Shown here piece after piece: positions 21,823 through 30,156 of a stretch of 64,000 nucleotides of DNA (positions are counted from its first letter, which is position 1; each line of letters starts with the position of its first letter). The notes beneath the pieces were generated by a model. That model ran no database searches, was not told the origin of the DNA, and saw only the letters and a program-made list of their open reading frames with translations. The stretch covers positions 5,892,501 through 5,956,500 of the forward strand of contig OY821750.1 in assembly GCA_963682055.1 (NCBI GenBank). Reading direction: 5' to 3'. Origin of the DNA: Primula veris (Eukaryota; Streptophyta; Magnoliopsida; Ericales; Primulaceae). A program made the translations under genes and the position numbers.

Positions 21823-22019
21823 GGCAAGGGGGTTATTTGGTACCTGACAATATTTTGTTTTCACATCCTTCAAAATATGACGACCATCAAAAGAAATTAA
21901 CCCAAGAAAGCCCAACAGAAATAAAACACAGCACCTATGTTATCACTTCCCTAAAAGAATCTGTTTCTCGATACACAAGAGACCAAAAAAAAAAAAAATA
22001 CATACTGCTAGAAAGATAG

Positions 22020-24545
22020 TCAAGGTTCCACCTGAGGAGATACTGGTGGGGGCACAACAGTAGCATCCGGTCGAGGAGTGGACGGGACCGACATAGAGTG
22101 AGGACGCAGCGCTGTCGAAATTGTCTGTCCCGGTAGCCGAGGAAGCTCTTCTTCACGAAGATTCGCCCAGTCCAAGGGTTTCGGCGGTGCACCATGCGGA
22201 CACGGATACACCAACTCCGACCACGTCCTATCCGACAAAGGAACATTCGCAAAATTGAGCGCCCGCACATGAGCACAGTATACAGAGAAGTTGGCCATCA
22301 TTGCTAACTTTGTCCGGTCCTCCGCGTGTGCCATTTTCAGGGCAGTCACCTTAGCCTTTTCGGCTTCCACGTCCTCTGCCAGGAGCAAGTTCTCCTCCTC
22401 TAGTTCGCCGGACTTAACGACCATGCACTCTTTTTCCGCCCTCAATTTATCGACATCCTCGGTCAGGTGCAGAAAGTCCACCGGCAGCTTGTCATAATTC
22501 TCGCCCAGGGTTTTATTCGCGGCGACCAATTTCTCTTTCTCGACCTCGAAAGCCGCAAGCAGATCCTTTATCTTCTGCTCGTTCTCCTCGACTATGGCAT
22601 TCTTCTCGGCCACCAGCTTCTCTTTCTTAGCCCCTAGAGCTCCCAGCTGATCCCGTAGGGCCACGGTACTCAAAGCAATCTGCACTTCAAAACATTAGAT
22701 TCCAAACAGAATACAAGTACCAGACCTATATAGCGAAATACGAGCATCATGGTATATATTACGAAATAAGCGCCCCACATACCCTCAGCGCATCCGCGTG
22801 GGCCTGCTCTATAACCGACATTGTAGGTTGAGCAGCTAGTCTTTCTGCATCCTTGAACGCAAGGGGTTTCAGAGCCGTATACCCCATCTTCAAGGTTCGC
22901 GGTTGCTCCAGCAGCTCACCCCCACATCGGTCAATGTAACGGGTCATCGCGACCTCGTCCACCAACACCTTCTCGGGTCCGTCGAGAGCCTCATCCTCGA
23001 TACCCGTCACAACATCCACGGCACTCTCCTTGCCAACCTCCATTTCCACCCCCACGTCCTCCTCCAACTGATCAATCTCAGGGGCCCTATGCTCGATCTC
23101 TTCCTCAGTACGGAGGGGCGAGCAAACGGGCAGATCTATCGGATCCTCGGAAGGGATAGGCGAGATGACAGGCAAAATCATCGTACCCTCTCCCATGTTA
23201 GTCAAGAGGTTCATATGTCCGAATACATCGTCGATCGACCCCTGAAACACAAAAATACCCATAGACCGGGCAAGAGCGAGGGTAACCAATGGAGAAGTCA
23301 GTAGCTGAAACAAGATGACTAATAAAGCAAAGCACTAGCGAACAAAATGACAACAATCAAAAGACAAGAAAATCAAAATACATGTACACATGCATCGCCC
23401 GGCGCAGAGGCATCCTCGGTGGTATCCCCTTGGGAAGCAGCAAACACCCCCTCGCCCGAGCCAACGTTCGCATCCTCCTCGGTAACCGATGTGTCGGTTC
23501 CCCTAGCCCTCTTCGTTGTTTCAACGACAGGGTCAGATACACGACGCTTAGAACGAACGGCCTTCTTCCCTAGCCGAGCAGCACTTCGAGCCCGGACCAC
23601 TTTCAAGAATTCCTCCTCAGGCTCTTTGGGGATCTCGGGTGCGGGATTCCCCTTGGTCACCGACCCCATAGGGTACCCGAGCAGCATGGGAGCAGTACGA
23701 CTCGCAGGATCCGGCGTCGGTCCAGGCCCCCACCATTTCCAAAGAGCTAACAGAGCCTCTACATTGGGAGCGCCGAGGTCTGGCATAGTGGGAGCATTGG
23801 TAGCCGGCCCAGGAATCTGGTGTCCCGGACAAGCCCATTCACCAGACGCAATAACAATACCAAGATTGCGCTCTTTGTTGGTATCCGGCAAACCGATAAC
23901 GAGCCGGCAAAAGGAACGCAAGGTTTTCAGATACGAGCTGCGACGCTCAAACCTCAAACTATAGACTCCGAAGACATCCTTCAGTTCAATCGGTATTCCG
24001 GACAGCTCCGATAACCTTTGGATACCATTCAGAGTACGGTAACCATTTAGGGCCAGTTGGGCCGGAGCAATCTGGACGGCCTCAAAGAACGAAGCCACCC
24101 AGTTTGTAAAGGGCAGTCGAAGACCCCCAGTGAAGAATGCCGAAGAGCGCACAGCCACCTCGCCGGCAGGAACAAATCCCAGCACCTCCTCGTCAGAAAT
24201 AGGAAGCCGGATATGTATGTTGTCAGGTATTCCGGCAAGCTCCTTAAAATCCTTTTCTACGAATGTGCCAACTTGGGCCACACTTTGGCTCAGAATTTCC
24301 TATCCGAACATCATCAAAAGTCCATCAATATACTAACCAAATACACAAACAAGAACCACATCAATATAACAAGCGCCACCACACCCCCCTCCCCACTCGC
24401 ATTAACCAGATACATAAGAATCATCAGACATATATAGATAACCTGAACCATATACCAACGCCACACCTATGACCACAACGACAAATCAAATACAACTCCT
24501 AAAAAAGGGAAGGGGGGAGAACGAAAAATCACTTACAATAGTCAT
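22020..24545 (-). CDS. Antisense gene A1 of element 1: spliced 'putative gypsy type transposon' family protein
   Basis: Four exons on the minus strand: 24545-24537, 24299-23388, 23241-22783 and 22679-22020. Donors are GTAAGT, GTACAT and GTATGT; acceptors are ATAG, TTTCAG and GTGCAG. All three introns are phase 0, and joining gives a product of about 679 aa. The second exon carries the PF04195-like region: FFTGGLRLPFTNWVASFF, then IAPAQLALNGYRTLNG, then WKWWGPG. Exon 3 is acidic. Exon 4 is a long Lys/Glu/Leu coiled coil (KEKLVAEKNAIVEENEQKIK) with a Pro-rich end. Antisense genes of this family sit between pol and the 3' LTR in other Tat-lineage elements; their function is not known. The first exon codes only three residues, so the start is the least certain part. 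All exons are intact. Confidence 0.75.
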
Positions 24546-25262
24546 TATGAGCAAGCAAGCGCGAACCGCAGCAAGTCTTCCAACAAAACCACGAAACCCT
24601 AGATCAAGCGGCCGAACTCTTTTCCTTTTTGGCGGGAAGAATATGCTTTAGAGAGAGAGATATTTTCTTCAGCAAATTTTGTGATAAAAATAAAAAGGAT
24701 TACTTGGCACAGTAGAAAGGAGTGGAGTCACAAAAAGAATAAAATAATAACCGTCCTTTCGTGTAACAGAGGTTTACCTTTTTTCCAACCATACAAAAGT
24801 CAACAACCGCTGCTATTTTTAACATATAAACGCTCCAGATTTCGCCACGTTAGCGCGTATCCCACTACCCAAGGCAGTTCACATCATTACACCTAAATAA
24901 ACGGCCAGTGGACCCTACCACGAAAAGCTTCCCACATACGCTACCACTATTATCACACCGAGAATGTCCCCCGATTAAAGTTCCTCGACGCCAAACCAAT
25001 TCTTACCCAAAGGGCACACCGAACAAGGTGGACGAAGACCGTTTCTAGCTTGACGGCAGGGAGCATCAAGTCTACCAACGCTCTCCGGGGGGATAACCGG
25101 GCATATTGTTCGGTGTATGCTGAGGGACATCAAATGATATCAACATAAAAGAGTGAAGCAAACAGGAAATAAAATAGGACAGAATCAAGTGCAAGACAAG
25201 TTTTATTCATCCACAAAGGGGGAAACACAAACAATACAACAGAAAAAGAAAATACACCCATC
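24546..25262. other. Spacer between antisense genes A1 and C (A1 promoter region)
   Basis: Includes the likely 5' UTR of A1 (a minus-strand CTAGGGTTTCGTGG stretch at about 24591-24604, a word common in plant leaders) and a weak minus-strand TATA-like GTTTATATG near 24822-24831. Around 25085-25135 is a G-rich segment (ctccggggggataaccggg ... tgctgagggacatc) resembling the sequence just before an LTR. No coding region is seen. Confidence 0.4.
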
Positions 25263-25625
25263 CTACTTTTTCGAACTATCCCCCATAGCAACATCCCTCT
25301 TCGCCAAAAGTTCCTCCAGACGCTCCTTCTCCCTAACCAAACGAGAAATCGCCATCTCAGCCTGTTTCAAGGCGTAAGACTGAGACTCGCATTTTTGCTC
25401 GGCCTTGAAACGAGCAGTGCCCTCCTCGTCCCAATATTGTTTAAACCTCCTCGCTTCAGTCCGAGCACACATGAGATCATGTTTCAGCCATGACATCTCA
25501 ATTTCTTTTAGTTGAAGAGGAGTCAAATCCTCCTCCCCAAAGCCAGGGGGACGAGGTAGCAAAAAGGTAGGCTCCTCTTCCATAAGGGCTTTCTTTTTGG
25601 AGGCAGAGCTAGTGATGGGAGCCAT
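25263..25625 (-). CDS. Antisense gene C of element 1: coiled-coil protein, 120 aa
   Basis: Starts at ATG 25625 (MAPITSSASKKK). A second in-frame ATG about 15 bases upstream exists, but the first-named sits in a typical 5' UTR context after a CT-rich leader. It has a proline-rich patch (LLPRPPGFGEEDLTP) and then a helical Lys/Glu/Arg segment with a leucine-spaced end (ISRLVREKERLEELLAKRD) likely to form a coiled coil. A minus-strand TATA-like CTATAAATG lies about 82-90 bases upstream. No homologue recognised; it belongs to the antisense array and is probably transcribed alone. Confidence 0.6.
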   Translation of the reverse strand: MAPITSSASKKKALMEEEPTFLLPRPPGFGEEDLTPLQLKEIEMSWLKHDLMCARTEARRFKQYWDEEGTARFKAEQKCESQSYALKQAEMAISRLVREKERLEELLAKRDVAMGDSSKK

Positions 25626-25706
25626 CTCACGCAAAAGCAAGTTAGAAGCAAATTATAAAACAAGAGAGAGGTAGAAATTGGTAATGAGATACAGGCAATA
25701 TGGAGC

Positions 25707-25715
25707 ATTTATAGA
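25707..25715 (-). promoter_or_regulatory. TATA-like box of antisense gene C
   Basis: Minus strand TCTATAAAT, about 85 bases before the ATG at 25625. Confidence 0.5.
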
Positions 25716-25856
25716 GAATCAAAAGGCACAAAGTACGAAGCGTTACAATGGTTCACAAGACAGGCACGAGATACGAAAAGATACAACTGATTCATCAAAT
25801 ACAGAAGATAAAACACAAATGGCAAAAGGGGAAATACATAAGAAAACCAGCCCAAT

Positions 25857-26336
25857 CTAAGGATCAATGGGTGGAAAAACCGAACTACCAGCCCGAGAGA
25901 AAGCAAAACGAGCAGAACAATTCAACCGAGCTTGGTAGGAATCGTTCATGGCGACCAAATTGTCATTCTCCGAGGAGAGCCTGTTGTTTTCCGTAGTAAG
26001 AACCCTGACGCGCTCCACGAGCCGAGCATTCTTTACCATTATGCTAGCTAGGCCTTGAGGAGAGTTGTCAAACTCATCTTGAGAATGGTCCCAAATTTCC
26101 TCGGCATCATACCAGGAGTTGGCCAGATGGTTTCTCTGTAACAACAAGTGATCGAGCTGGCGACTCAGTGCCGAGATCTCGGTCCACTTCACCGTCTCTT
26201 CGGGATAAGAGCCGAACAAGCTCAAGGCCAAAACGCCATACTCTTTCTCAAGCCTTGCCATCCGACGGCGGACCCGAGATACCTCAGTGTCCAAGCCCTT
26301 CATCTGAGCATGATATCTCACCACAGGTCCAGACAT
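25857..26336 (-). CDS. Antisense gene D of element 1: coiled-coil protein, 159 aa
   Basis: Begins MSGPVVRYHAQ at 26336. Two helical segments are visible: about residues 12-75 (EVSRVRRRMARLEKEYG ... LSRQLDHLLLQRNHL) and about 100-135 (LVERVRVLTTENNRLSSEND), the latter with clear leucine/asparagine heptads. The first residues MSGP are shared with gene E, suggesting common origin of their 5' ends. A minus-strand TATA-like CTATAAGTAC lies about 100 bases upstream and is followed by a pyrimidine-rich leader. No known domain. Confidence 0.6.
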   Translation of the reverse strand: MSGPVVRYHAQMKGLDTEVSRVRRRMARLEKEYGVLALSLFGSYPEETVKWTEISALSRQLDHLLLQRNHLANSWYDAEEIWDHSQDEFDNSPQGLASIMVKNARLVERVRVLTTENNRLSSENDNLVAMNDSYQARLNCSARFAFSRAGSSVFPPIDP

Positions 26337-26431
26337 TCTGGGAAATTGTTATAGTACGGAAGAAAATAAAGGGCTGAGGAAGAGAGAAGCAAAAAGAAAA
26401 AATAGATGATAAACTACCAAAGAAAAGAGAA

Positions 26432-26441
26432 GTACTTATAG
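26432..26441 (-). promoter_or_regulatory. TATA-like box of antisense gene D
   Basis: Minus strand CTATAAGTAC, 96-105 bases upstream of ATG 26336. Confidence 0.5.
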
Positions 26442-27398
26442 AACGGAGAGTATGATATTTTATGACCTTGCTTGGGAAATTGCATATTTCCTGACATGCT
26501 TGGGGGCATGCACATTTCCTGACCTACTAGGGAGCATGCACATATGTTTGACAGTGATGGGGACATCTACTGACATCTGAGACTACAGTGCAGAAGAAAT
26601 AAAGACGAGATATTCAAAGATCTAGATTCCATACAAACAACAAACCACAGGTGCAATATAAAAAGAAATGCAAAAAAAAAAGGCAAAAATACTTTTCATT
26701 AATGAAGATGGAATACATCATTGTTCATTACATCAAAAGACAATATTACATCGAGGTCTGTTACATCAAGGTCTATTACATCCGAGATAAAAACCTATTA
26801 CATCCGAAAAGGAAACCTATTACATCCGAAAAGATCTATTACATCCGAGAAGAGCTAGTACAGAAGATCAGGCAAAGGATCAACTATATCAGCTGACCAA
26901 GTGAGCAGGAGACGCCAAAAAGAAAAAGTAAGAAGAAAGAGAAAGGAAAAGCAAGAAGAGGAAAAGAAGAAGAGTGCAAGAAAAGAAGAAGTGATAAGAA
27001 AGAAGAGTCAAAAAGAAAAATGACAAAAACCCTAAATGTAACACAAAACCCTTTGGATCACAGGGCTGATTGTTACATCATAGTGGTGCAAAAAAAGAAG
27101 AAAAAAGAAAAAGAGTGATGGGAGAGAAGATGAAGAAAAAGAAAGAGGAGGCACAGAAGAAAAACAGATGAGAAGAAGATAAAGAAATGAAGGAGACAGA
27201 CAACTAAAAAGGAAGTCAATGAAACAAAAAAGAAAGGGGAAAAGAAAAGAATAAAAAGTACGAGAGAACAGAGTATAAAAAAAAACACAAGAGAGGAAGA
27301 GGAAGAAATGAGGGAAACTGAGAAATAAAAAGAAGAAAAAGAAAGAGATGGGAAAAGATGGGGAAAAGCAGAGAAAAATAAAAAAAGAAGGGGGAAGG
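26442..27398. other. Spacer between antisense genes D and E: short tandem repeats and a GA-rich tract
   Basis: Contains about five degenerate copies of a roughly 20-bp unit built on CTATTACATCCGA (26740-26850). A 500-base purine tract follows (about 26900-27400, mostly A and G). Near 26485-26580 are three variants of a 'gggggcatgcacattt'-like word. Open frames over the purine tract code only low-complexity Phe/Leu/Ser peptides and are not genes. Confidence 0.6.
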
Positions 27399-27692
27399 TT
27401 AGGGGGAAGTCGATCGGTATCGATGAGAGGGCCCGGCAGAGACATCCCTGTCCCTCAGTGTCGGGTTCCCCCTTAGCATCTCATTCTCTTCGACTAGAGC
27501 CTGACGAGCACGTCGGCAGTAAGCCAGTTCGGATCTTAGCCAAGTTAATTCCCGAACCATCTCGGTATGGTGATAACGCATCACCTTCAATTCCTCCTCG
27601 GCATCCCTCAACAGCCTTTGTACATGGTTATAGGAGGCTTCAAAGGCCTCCACTTGCAAAGCTAATGCTGATTGGGTGAAAGGACCAGACAT
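27399..27692 (-). CDS. Antisense gene E of element 1: coiled-coil protein, 97 aa
   Basis: Starts at ATG 27692 (MSGPFTQSALALQ). An upstream in-frame ATG at 27764 lies too close to the TATA box (27775-27785) to be inside the transcript. The protein is largely one helix (VEAFEASYNHVQRLLRDAEEELKV ... RQALVEENEMLRG), then a Ser/Arg-rich end. It shares MSGP with gene D. No recognised domain or known function. Confidence 0.6.
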   Translation of the reverse strand: MSGPFTQSALALQVEAFEASYNHVQRLLRDAEEELKVMRYHHTEMVRELTWLRSELAYCRRARQALVEENEMLRGNPTLRDRDVSAGPSHRYRSTSP

Positions 27693-27774
27693 CTTAGGGA
27701 AATTATAAGATGAGGGTCTATATATGGGGGAAAATAATATGATGAGAATTGTGGATGTAACCATGTTGTAAGCA

Positions 27775-27785
27775 GGTATTTATAG
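27775..27785 (-). promoter_or_regulatory. TATA box of antisense gene E
   Basis: Minus strand CTATAAATACC, a strong plant TATA box 83-93 bases before ATG 27692. Confidence 0.65.
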
Positions 27786-28330
27786 ATCAATTAGATGAGG
27801 GCTGGTATTGAGAGTCGCAACCGTTCGCCAATGGGTACTAAGAAGCGATGGCAATTAAAAGATGTCTGTTCAAGAAAGAACGTTTGGATTCCCCAAAGGT
27901 TCTAAAAAAGCGTGAGTAATTAAAAGCCACTCTTGTTCACAAAACGCTAGGATTCTTACCAATATTTAAAGAGGGCAAGTAATAATGGCATTGAAACACG
28001 CGTCATTTCTGGGGAAAGGCATTAGGTTCAAATAAATATCTAAGATCTTTTGCACAGAGATCAAGAAAACTCTGGTGAGTAAGATTTTTATGCACAGGGC
28101 TCAAGAAATCCTATTGGTCCCCAGATATAAAGAGTAAGAAGGTCCACTGGATAAGGTCAAACGCTAGGCCCAAGAAAAAGCATTGATGAGGCCATAAGCG
28201 TGCGCAGTCAAAATAAATTGCATCGGAAAAGTAATTCAGATATAAACAAGAGAAAGATGTCTTTATTGATTGATTGGTACTTCGTTACAGAAGAAGGAAT
28301 AAAAGGAAATACAATGAAAAAACAACAAAA
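27786..28330. other. Spacer between antisense genes E and F
   Basis: About 545 bases without a coding region: the upstream region of E and the likely 3' UTR of F. It contains loosely repeated AAAACGCTAGGATTC / GTTTGGATTCCCC-type words (27885-27960) and two 'tgcacag(a/g)g(a/c)tcaagaaa' copies near 28051 and 28091. Confidence 0.5.
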
Positions 28331-28669
28331 TCATTTCATGGAAGGGCCCGCTTTGTCATTTGGTTTCCCCTTCGACCGAGCATACACTTCCTTGAGGGCC
28401 AGTTTGTAAGCCCTCTTGGAAGCAAGTTGCCTATCTCTGGAGGCCTCGAGCTCTTTGATCCGAGCACGAGCGCGAATACTGTCGAGCAAAGACCTCTGAT
28501 GCTCCTTCTCCAGGGCATCCAATCGCTCGTCTAGTTCGACGGCCCGACGAGCTTCCACCGACAACCTGGCAACCCTCTTCTCGAGATAATGCACCCTCTG
28601 AACTTCCTCTTCAAGACGAGCAACGTATTCAGGAAGGTTGTCACCATAGTTTTCAAGAGGAAAAGTCAT
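28331..28669 (-). CDS. Antisense gene F of element 1: coiled-coil protein, 112 aa (paralogue of G)
   Basis: Starts at ATG 28669 (MTFPLENYGDNLPEY). Upstream in-frame ATGs lie at or before the TATA box. Nearly the whole protein is a predicted coiled coil (YVARLEEEVQRVHYLEKRV ... LDALEKEHQRSLLDS). The C-terminal segment KRAYKLALKEVYARSKGK closely matches KRAYKLAFKELHARSKPS of gene G, so the two arose by duplication. A minus-strand TATA-like CATATAAAAGG lies about 50 bases upstream. Function unknown. Confidence 0.62.
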   Translation of the reverse strand: MTFPLENYGDNLPEYVARLEEEVQRVHYLEKRVARLSVEARRAVELDERLDALEKEHQRSLLDSIRARARIKELEASRDRQLASKRAYKLALKEVYARSKGKPNDKAGPSMK

Positions 28670-28715
28670 TTGGTCGTTAATAAAGAATGAATTACATAAA
28701 GAATACTGGGACATT

Positions 28716-28726
28716 CCTTTTATATG
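28716..28726 (-). promoter_or_regulatory. TATA box of antisense gene F
   Basis: Minus strand CATATAAAAGG, 47-57 bases before ATG 28669. Confidence 0.55.
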
Positions 28727-28970
28727 AAGAAACAAGGAGTAGATCAAAGATCATCTCGAAGAAATACAACCTCATGAACTTCCCAAGAGCATTTACGGCA
28801 AATTAACCACAGTTCCAAATCTAATTAAAGTCATCCAAAAAGACATCAAGAAGATAAACAGACAAGAACAAGGAAAGGGAAATATTTTATTAATTTCAAA
28901 AACTTCGATTACAACTGAGGAGAAGACTCCCCATTCAAGAGAAATTACGACAGAAATTACAAAAGACTAA

Positions 28971-29291
28971 TTATTTCGAGGAAGAGCCTTCTTCATCGTC
29001 ATCCGAACTCGGTTTAGACCGAGCATGCAACTCCTTGAAGGCAAGCTTATAGGCCCTTTTTGCTGCCTTCTTCTTAGCCAGATTAGCCTCGAGCTTCTTT
29101 ATATGCTCGTAGGCCCAATCCCGATCGGCCATCGTCACATGATGATCAGAATCCATGTCAGACAACCTTTTCTTGTAGTCTGAAACCTTGGCCACGAGTT
29201 TCTTATTCGCGGTACGAGATTTCTTGATTTCCGTTTCTAAATATGAAATATAATTAAAGGAGCTCTCACCAGTAGAACCAGAAGAAGCCAT
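28971..29291 (-). CDS. Antisense gene G of element 1: coiled-coil protein, 106 aa (paralogue of F)
   Basis: Starts at ATG 29291 (MASSGSTGESSF). A helical Lys/Glu/Leu region spans about residues 18-75. It then shares the KRAYKLAxKExxARSK block with gene F and ends in an acidic-serine tail (DDDEEGSSSK). It is the antisense gene nearest the 3' LTR, about 245 bases from it. A minus-strand TATA box CCTATAAAGG lies 52-61 bases upstream, giving a self-contained short transcription unit. No recognised domain; function unknown. Confidence 0.62.
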   Translation of the reverse strand: MASSGSTGESSFNYISYLETEIKKSRTANKKLVAKVSDYKKRLSDMDSDHHVTMADRDWAYEHIKKLEANLAKKKAAKRAYKLAFKELHARSKPSSDDDEEGSSSK

Positions 29292-29342
29292 TATGTCACG
29301 GGAAAATTAGTAGTAAAATGCCTAATTATGGAGGGAGCACAC

Positions 29343-29352
29343 CCCTTTATAG
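29343..29352 (-). promoter_or_regulatory. TATA box of antisense gene G
   Basis: Minus strand CCTATAAAGG, 52-61 bases before ATG 29291. Confidence 0.6.
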
Positions 29353-29514
29353 GAGTTTTCCTCGAAGAAAGATATTAGGATAGGAAACATTAAATGTGCC
29401 CCCCCCGGGAACCGTCACGAGTCTATTGCGTTTCTCGATGAAGCATTGGGAAAAACAAGACCGAAGTAACGTTCTCGACAAACCGAACATGACTCCCCCG
29501 ACATGGAAACCACG

Positions 29515-29535
29515 CCGAGGAAGTCAGGGAGCACT
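29515..29535 (+). other. Polypurine-tract region of element 1
   Basis: A purine-rich stretch (gaggaagtcagggagca) directly before the 3' LTR, where plus-strand DNA synthesis would be primed. It is interrupted by single pyrimidines, so the exact primer is uncertain. Confidence 0.5.
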
Positions 29536-30104
29536 TGATAGAACATAAAAATCAGACCCGAATATTCTATTTGGGTAATAATCAACCCACCTTATAAATG
29601 GGTATCCAACGCTTAAATGGGTCGTCTCATACTTTTTATAGGAATTGAGGTTTTACTATTAAAAGCCCAAGCCCAATCAAAGGGGGACCCATGTCTGAAA
29701 AATCCCTGGGATGAAGACATTTGTCAATATCCTAGAAGGCGCAGTTGCCTATAAATAGCCAACTACCCCTCCTAGAAAAGGACCAGAAAATCTATCCAAA
29801 AAATATAGAGAGAAGTTGAGAAAAGAGAGAAACTAACCAACGCACACCACTTCTAGAAATAAACCGAGAAAAGACAGCCGAGCACCGAATAAAAGGGGAG
29901 AAAGATCAAGACGAGAGATTAAATAGTCATATCGAGCACAATTGTCAAAACCGAAATACTAGTCCGAGCAAGTGTAATAGTCCTAACAAGAATAATAATC
30001 CGAGCAATAATAAAGATCAGGAAGTATCCTTTATTCACGGTTGATTTACTATTATATCATTGTTGAAAAGCCTAACGCGACCGACCAAAGTTATGGCTTT
30101 ATCA
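29536..30104 (+). repeat. 3' LTR of element 1
   Basis: 569 bp, TGATAG to TTTATCA. I read no difference from the 5' LTR. It is followed directly by the second copy of the GTATG target duplication. Confidence 0.97.
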
Positions 30105-30156
30105 GTATGTTTTTTGTAATTTAGTTTAAAAAGTAGTATGTTTTGTTAATTTATCC

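Larger units (their letters stand above)
12888..30104 (+). mobile_element. Complete Ty3/gypsy Tat-lineage LTR retrotransposon (element 1)
   Basis: A 17,217-bp element bounded by two 569-bp LTRs that I find identical on reading, with 5-bp target duplication GTATG (12883-12887 and 30105-30109). Order: LTR, primer site, gag, protease, reverse transcriptase, RNase H, a second archaeal-type RNase H, integrase, a tandem-repeat array, then about 9 kb coding on the opposite strand, then the 3' LTR. Dual RNase H domains, absence of a chromodomain, large size and antisense extra genes place it in the Tat/Ogre branch. Identical LTRs imply a very recent insertion, yet gag carries two in-frame stops. Confidence 0.95.
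11989..30156. mobile_element. Mutator-like nonautonomous element, split by an LTR retrotransposon
   Basis: The outer ends form an inverted repeat: left GGGGCAATTAACAAAAACATAC, and right, reverse-complemented, GGATAAATTAACAAAACATAC. A perfect 9-bp direct repeat TTTTATTAT flanks them (11980-11988 and 30157-30165). A 9-bp duplication is diagnostic of Mutator-like elements. Its own sequence is only 11989-12887 plus 30110-30156 (about 946 bp); everything between is the later retrotransposon insertion. It has no transposase. The interior holds CT-rich and 21-bp tandem repeats. Confidence 0.75.

Noticed and set aside
23347..23964. 205-codon plus-strand frame opposite the A1 exon
   Set aside because: The minus-strand reading has matching splice sites and the PF04195-like motifs; this is its shadow.
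26900..27445. 137-codon minus-strand frame rich in Phe, Leu and Ser (membrane-protein look)
   Set aside because: It is the complement of a GA-rich low-complexity tract; composition alone explains it.
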